From Omphiscola glabra (lineage: Eukaryota > Mollusca > Gastropoda > Lymnaeidae), in the NCBI GenBank assembly GCA_964017045.1, contig OZ024794.1, forward strand, positions 49,729,013 to 49,793,012: 64,000 nt of DNA, read 5' to 3'. The translations under genes and the position numbers were made by a program. The notes under the pieces are model-generated. The model worked only from the letters and a program-made list of their open reading frames with translations, was not told where the DNA came from and did no database searches. This document shows positions 60,001-64,000 of this stretch, one piece after another. Position 1 is the stretch's first letter, and each line of letters begins with the position of its first letter.

Positions 60001-60391
60001 GTTACAATGCACAATTCTTTCTTTTTAATACAGAAAACAGCTTGTATTTGATGCTCTAAATGTTTTAATTTGTTGACAAGCAATGGAATTGAATGTGACA
60101 GGGGGAACACAGGTGTCATCCAGTAAAAAAACATGTAGTCACTATCTCCTACTGCCACACACACTCTATTTCGGGGCAACTATTTCTCCATGCCTAAGAC
60201 TAATCAGTTGCTTATGATTGTGGAAAAACATGTACCAAACCACATTCAAGGACACGCTGATTCTAAGTTTGCAATTATATTAATTTTTTTAAAATGCTTT
60301 ATTATTCCAGGAGAAAAAAGCAGCAGAAGCAGTCATTAAAGAAGAAAATAGAGAGAAAGAAAGATTTTTGGGACTATCTGAGAGAGAGAAG
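54075..60391 (+). CDS. ANKZF1: ANKZF1/Vms1 peptidyl-tRNA endonuclease, 13 exons, C-terminal end missing
   Basis: Exons 54075-54249, 54787-54878, 55351-55447, 55580-55779, 56070-56185, 57045-57192, 57676-57898, 58290-58424, 58551-58745, 58961-59483, 59601-59709, 59849-59947, 60311-60391; all phases close. From ATG 54090 this gives 726 codons. A C2H2 finger (CNCCQIQF...[10 protein letters not shown]) is followed by [13 protein letters not shown], the VLRF1 domain ([43 protein letters not shown]; Gln244 by this count matches the catalytic Gln region of human ANKZF1, then [22 protein letters not shown]), an ankyrin repeat ([20 protein letters not shown]), [15 protein letters not shown], and a Lys/Glu helix to [13 protein letters not shown]1 cuts nascent chains from tRNA on stalled 60S ribosomes, in the cytosol and at mitochondria. 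The C-terminal exon (final zinc-finger-like part and p97-binding motif in the family) is not in view; a LINE follows the last donor. Confidence 0.93.
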
Positions 60392-60589
60392 GTATTTTGT
60401 TTTTAATATTTTGGGTGGTTGTTATTATTTATATAAAACCATTCACTTTTAAAAAACTAATAACGTTGTGTATGATTTTCTTATGATGTTTTTCCTATTT
60501 AACTTATTTTCAAATTTTTTATCAGTTTTGGTTTTCTGTTTGTGAACAATTACTTTGATTATTTTGATTTACCTCCCTGTTATATGGAG

Positions 60590-61328
60590 TCACAGGATCA
60601 AGATAGGCAAGAACAAGAGTGAGGCTGACGAATTGCGCAACTGTACCTCACTTTAATCAAAATAAAGCGCATGTCAGGGCTACTTCCTCTAGGTATCTAG
60701 TTACCCTGATTGAGACCACTATTGTTCACCTTATTTGAGGAGGAAAATGGATGAAGTGTTTCAGACATCACAAATATTGTCCGGCAAAAACTACATCGAA
60801 GTGATCACAGCACTAATAAGATCAAATCAAAAACACTAAATGCTGGTGCCTGATTAGCAGCGGGGAGGCCTTCGGCCTCGGTTCGGCTGTAACGGTTACG
60901 AAGCGCCGGATCGGGGTTGGGGACGCCGCTCTTCGTGAGTGGTCGGCCAAGAGCCTCGTGCTCAGTGCCGCTTCAGCACATGTCCTTTACGGTGCCTGAA
61001 ATGTGCAAACTTTGATGGTTTTGTGCACTACAAATAACCTCACTATCACCAACACACTCTACCGCCTTCTCACACAAAAAAAGACTTTCTGGATGCATCC
61101 GCATTCAAAACACTGGCATATGATTGATTATGTTATCACCAGAAAAAAATGACATACAAGATGTTAGAGTAACCAAAGTTATATGTGGTGCTGAATGCTT
61201 GACTGACCATCGACTTATAATGTCCAAATTAAAGTTTCAGTCATACCCATGAGAAGACTTCAAGGCCAGAAATTTAAAACAAAGCTTAATATACAAATGC
61301 TTAAGTGCACAAACATGGCTTACAATTT
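60590..61328 (+). mobile_element. non-LTR retrotransposon, 5' part with endonuclease end
   Basis: GC-rich leader at 60840-60965, then an endonuclease C-terminus: NNLTITNTLYRLLTQKKTFW and MHPHSKHWHMIDYVITRK (61030-61148); after a frameshift NDIQDVRVTKVICGAECLTD and HRLIMSKLKFQ; then RRLQGQKFKTKLNIQMLK. These blocks fit the LINE proteins often mislabelled craniofacial development protein 2-like. The element continues at 62563. Confidence 0.75.
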
Positions 61329-62556
61329 CAGACCTGCCAACCCTTCCGATTTTGTCTGAATTATACTGATTTTTTACCCCTCATTCCGACAAACCTCTTA
61401 AAATTCCAATTTTCCGAACATTATAATTTTTCACCTGTCATAAAAATCCGAACGCAACACAAAAAAAAATACAAAATCAGATACGACAGGAAGTGGTGCA
61501 TTCCTTTATTTTTACATACCAGTAGTGTTTACATGTTCCACGTCCGGACGAATATGTTCACGCGATATTCGCCCGGCTATTACTATTATATATTTGATCA
61601 AGTCACATGACCGCCGTAGCAAAGTTGCACGAGATATTTGTCCGTCAGCCTTGTCACATGACCGCTAATAGTCGATCAGTCTGGTCGTCGGACGTGTAGA
61701 CACTGCTTTGTTTTTATCGAAGCGAGCCGCGATCTCCAAATCATTCTTTAATTATCAATTGATCCGATCGCGATTCATCCTTTTACGAGGCTAAAAAATA
61801 ATTCAGTTTTGTTTTGACTTTTTGTTTGTTTGTTAAAGTTTTTCTTAATTAAATTTAAATGGATAAATCTATTGAAAGTGGTGGTGGGTACTATGATATT
61901 AATAAACATATTTTAACACTCACACAAAAAAAACAACAACATAAAGTTATACAACTGCAGCAAAAAGTGCAGTGAATCTACGACATCCTTGTCTAATTTC
62001 TTTGCTAAGTTTTATTGACCACCTCTCTTATTGAAGGAAATATTTCTCCAGCCAACTCCGATCGTTGTAATGCCAGACTCAAAGAAATGTTTCCACACTC
62101 GCAGATTGCTAGAAGATTGTGAAGAAAAATTACAATGAAACAAGGGCAAGCATGAAAGTTTATCTTTCTAACTTGCTTGTATCTAAAATCAGTTGCAATG
62201 GTAATTTTCAGTTGTCCAAAGAGCTGTTGGACAAATGCAAAAAGGCCACTAGTGATAGGCAGGAAAACTGAACTCTTAGTCTTAGCAGCTTGTGTACAGA
62301 TGTAAATAAAATGGATCTTCTGTCCTGTACTGTATAAATCTGTATAATTTCTCATGTTCTTTGGACTCTTCAAAGACAATGGAGGTAACTTTATATTTAT
62401 TTATTTATTTAAACGGGCTTGTGCATTAGTTTACAGATCTTAAACCAATGCCCCCCCCTCCCCACCGGGTCGGCGCCCCCTGGGGGGCAGCGGCCCCAAT
62501 TTCCCCCGCATGCACCACCCCTACAGATTTTATTTCTTGGCAGGTTGGCAGGTCTG
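61329..62556. mobile_element. hAT-like insertion inside the LINE
   Basis: This 1228-bp segment has perfect 14-bp inverted ends CAGACCTGCCAACC / GGTTGGCAGGTCTG, flanked by CAATTT on both sides. Plus-strand frames near 62030-62200 give EMFPHSQIA-type and NETRASMKVYL pieces, reminiscent of hAT-type proteins, with stops and frameshifts. The minus-strand open frame at 62005-62379 is the shadow of this remnant. A C/G-rich stretch lies at 62447-62500 near the right end. Confidence 0.7.
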
Positions 62557-62562
62557 CAATTT

Positions 62563-64000
62563 TCCCAATGAACTCTAACACAGACTGGGCGATAATACCT
62601 CAGAGGAAAATGAAAATATTGATTCCAAATGGTTTAGATTGAGAGACACTAATCTACTTGATTGCTCTGACCAACAAGCCGCAGAAACAAAGATTGGTTT
62701 GATAAAAATGATGAGATACATTCACTAACATTCACTACTAAACCATTAACATCAAGTGCTGAGATCCTGTCAGAACAACCCAACGTCACAAGTAAAGAAA
62801 GATGCTCTCACCAAAATAAAACAGAAAGTGCAAAAGAAACTTCGTGAAATGCAGGATTCATGGCACAGTCCGAAGGCCTATGCCGATAAACATGGTACCA
62901 AACATTTCTACAAAAAGAAGTCTGTGGACCATAATTTTCAGGCTGCTTTCCCATCCTTAACAAAGATGGAAATCAGCTATTGACAGACACGACTCAGATT
63001 TTATAAAGATGGGCTGAACACTTTTGTAAAGTCCTTAACTGTCTGGGTGCTACAAATGAGAATGCCATTGCCTGTTTACCGCAGATGGAGATCAACCAAG
63101 AGCTAGACAATAGTCCCAATGAAGACGAAGTTGGGATGGCAATCCAGCAACTCTCCTCAAATAAAGCCCCAGGACAAGATGCAATCCCTGTTGAAATCTA
63201 CAAAGCGGGAGGCCCCGTCCTGAGAAAAAGACGGACAGAGCTATTTGATTCCATATGGAAAGATGGTACTGTCCCTCAGCAATTCAAGAACACAAATATA
63301 ATATGCATATATAAGAGAAAAAGGGCAGTCGCCAAATCTGTGACAACCATTGAGGCATTTCTCTCTATTCCATGGCTGGGAAAATCTTGGCCAGGGTCCT
63401 ACTTAATCGTTTACAAATACACCCTGAACAGGGACTACTTCTTGAAAGCCAATGTGGATTCAGTTCAGAACAGGGCACAGCTGACATGATATTGGCAGCA
63501 CACCAACTCTAGGAAAAATGTCAGGAGCAACACAACACAGTGACCAGTTCATCACCTTTGTTGATCTGACCAAAGCATTTGACTCAGACATGGCCTGTGG
63601 AAGATAATGGAGAAGTTTGGCTGTCATGGTAGATTTATTACAATAGTACATCAACTCCATGATTTTTTGATGGCCAGAGTGATGGATTCTGGAGAGGAGT
63701 CTATGGCTTTTCCTGGGGTAAAACAAGGCTGTGTTCTATCACCATCACCTTTTAGCATGGTATTTTCAGACTGATGCTTTTCTTGACAATAATGACGGCA
63801 TTCCTATAAGATGAGAACAGACGAGGGCTATTTAATCTTAGGAGACTCCAAGCTATTATGAAAATTAAAGAAACGGTTAGAGTCCTCTTGTTTGCTGATG
63901 ACTGCGCTAAATGCAATTTCGGAACTGAAAATGCAGAAATACTTGATCATTTGCTAAAGCTTGAGACAACTACAGTCTCACCATTAATATGAAAAAGACA
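62563..64000 (+). mobile_element. non-LTR retrotransposon, reverse transcriptase (continuation, runs off the window)
   Basis: WFRLRDTNLL and DWFDKNDEIHSL-like pieces (62625-62725) precede RWAEHF (about 63010), LDNSPNEDEVGMAIQQLSSN and KAPGQDAIPVEIYKAGG (63100-63213), TVPQQFKNTNIICIYK, then frames with GILCMAGKILARVLLNRL-like, QCGF and near 63885 VLLFADDCALNA, the catalytic box. Stops and shifts are many, so it is inactive. The 5' part lies at 60590-61328 on the other side of the hAT-like insertion. Confidence 0.8.

Noticed and set aside
60840..60965. tRNA-like or SINE promoter
   Set aside because: No A and B box pair could be made out and no cloverleaf; it is GC-rich repeat sequence next to a LINE.
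62005..62379. 124-codon minus-strand frame
   Set aside because: The plus strand of the same segment gives hAT-like pieces, so this is more likely a shadow of a decayed transposase.

Overview
The window looks like AT-rich nuclear DNA from an invertebrate, most likely a gastropod mollusc. The evidence is canonical GT-AG introns, animal genes (a sarcoglycan, ANKZF1, a KCTD-type BTB protein, FRG1-like proteins), many decayed non-LTR retrotransposons, hAT and TTAA-type MITEs, a Helitron remnant, and two copies of an element resembling the SPIN hAT MITE, which has been reported from the pond snail Lymnaea. The species assignment is inference. I saw no rRNA, tRNA, CRISPR array or prokaryotic operon.

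Layout. (1) 2.1-5.0 kb, minus strand: a five-exon gene of 588 codons joining DUSP and ubiquitin-like domains (as at the N-terminus of USP4/11/15) to a coiled coil and a KCTD-type BTB domain, with no protease domain. (2) 5-12.4 kb: mostly non-coding, with a 24-bp tandem repeat and a decayed LINE endonuclease. (3) 12.4-14.7 kb, plus: the last six coding exons of an alpha/epsilon-sarcoglycan, with a SPIN-like MITE in the last intron. (4) 15-22 kb: MITEs, minisatellites and a nested repeat. (5) 22.5-26.3 kb and 39.4-44.1 kb, plus: two intact paralogues, each with six exons, that combine an unknown N-terminal domain, a Cys/coiled-coil region and an FRG1-like beta-trefoil. (6) Between them: a broken copy of the sarcoglycan 3' end (27.0-28.4 and 30.1 kb), a LINE reverse transcriptase remnant, a perfect 308-bp tandem duplication, a fold-back hairpin, and a multi-exon transposase-like gene with a damaged first exon (34.6-37.4 kb). 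(7) 44.5-53 kb: LINE tails, a 22-bp minisatellite, a Helitron remnant and MITEs. (8) 54.1-60.4 kb, plus: thirteen exons of ANKZF1, the peptidyl-tRNA endonuclease of ribosome quality control; the C-terminal exon was not found. (9) 60.6-64 kb: a LINE split by a 1.2-kb hAT-like insertion.

Main point. The coiled-coil segment of the two FRG1-like genes appears homologous to the N-terminal segment of the nearby transposase-like gene. These genes therefore look like a host/transposase chimera that was duplicated in tandem and kept open. Several mobile elements sit in one paralogue and have a recognisable empty site in the other, which orders the duplication and the insertions. All exon structures were built by hand from splice consensus and reading phase; for ANKZF1, the sarcoglycan, the KCTD gene and both FRG1-like genes the phases close exactly across every intron.
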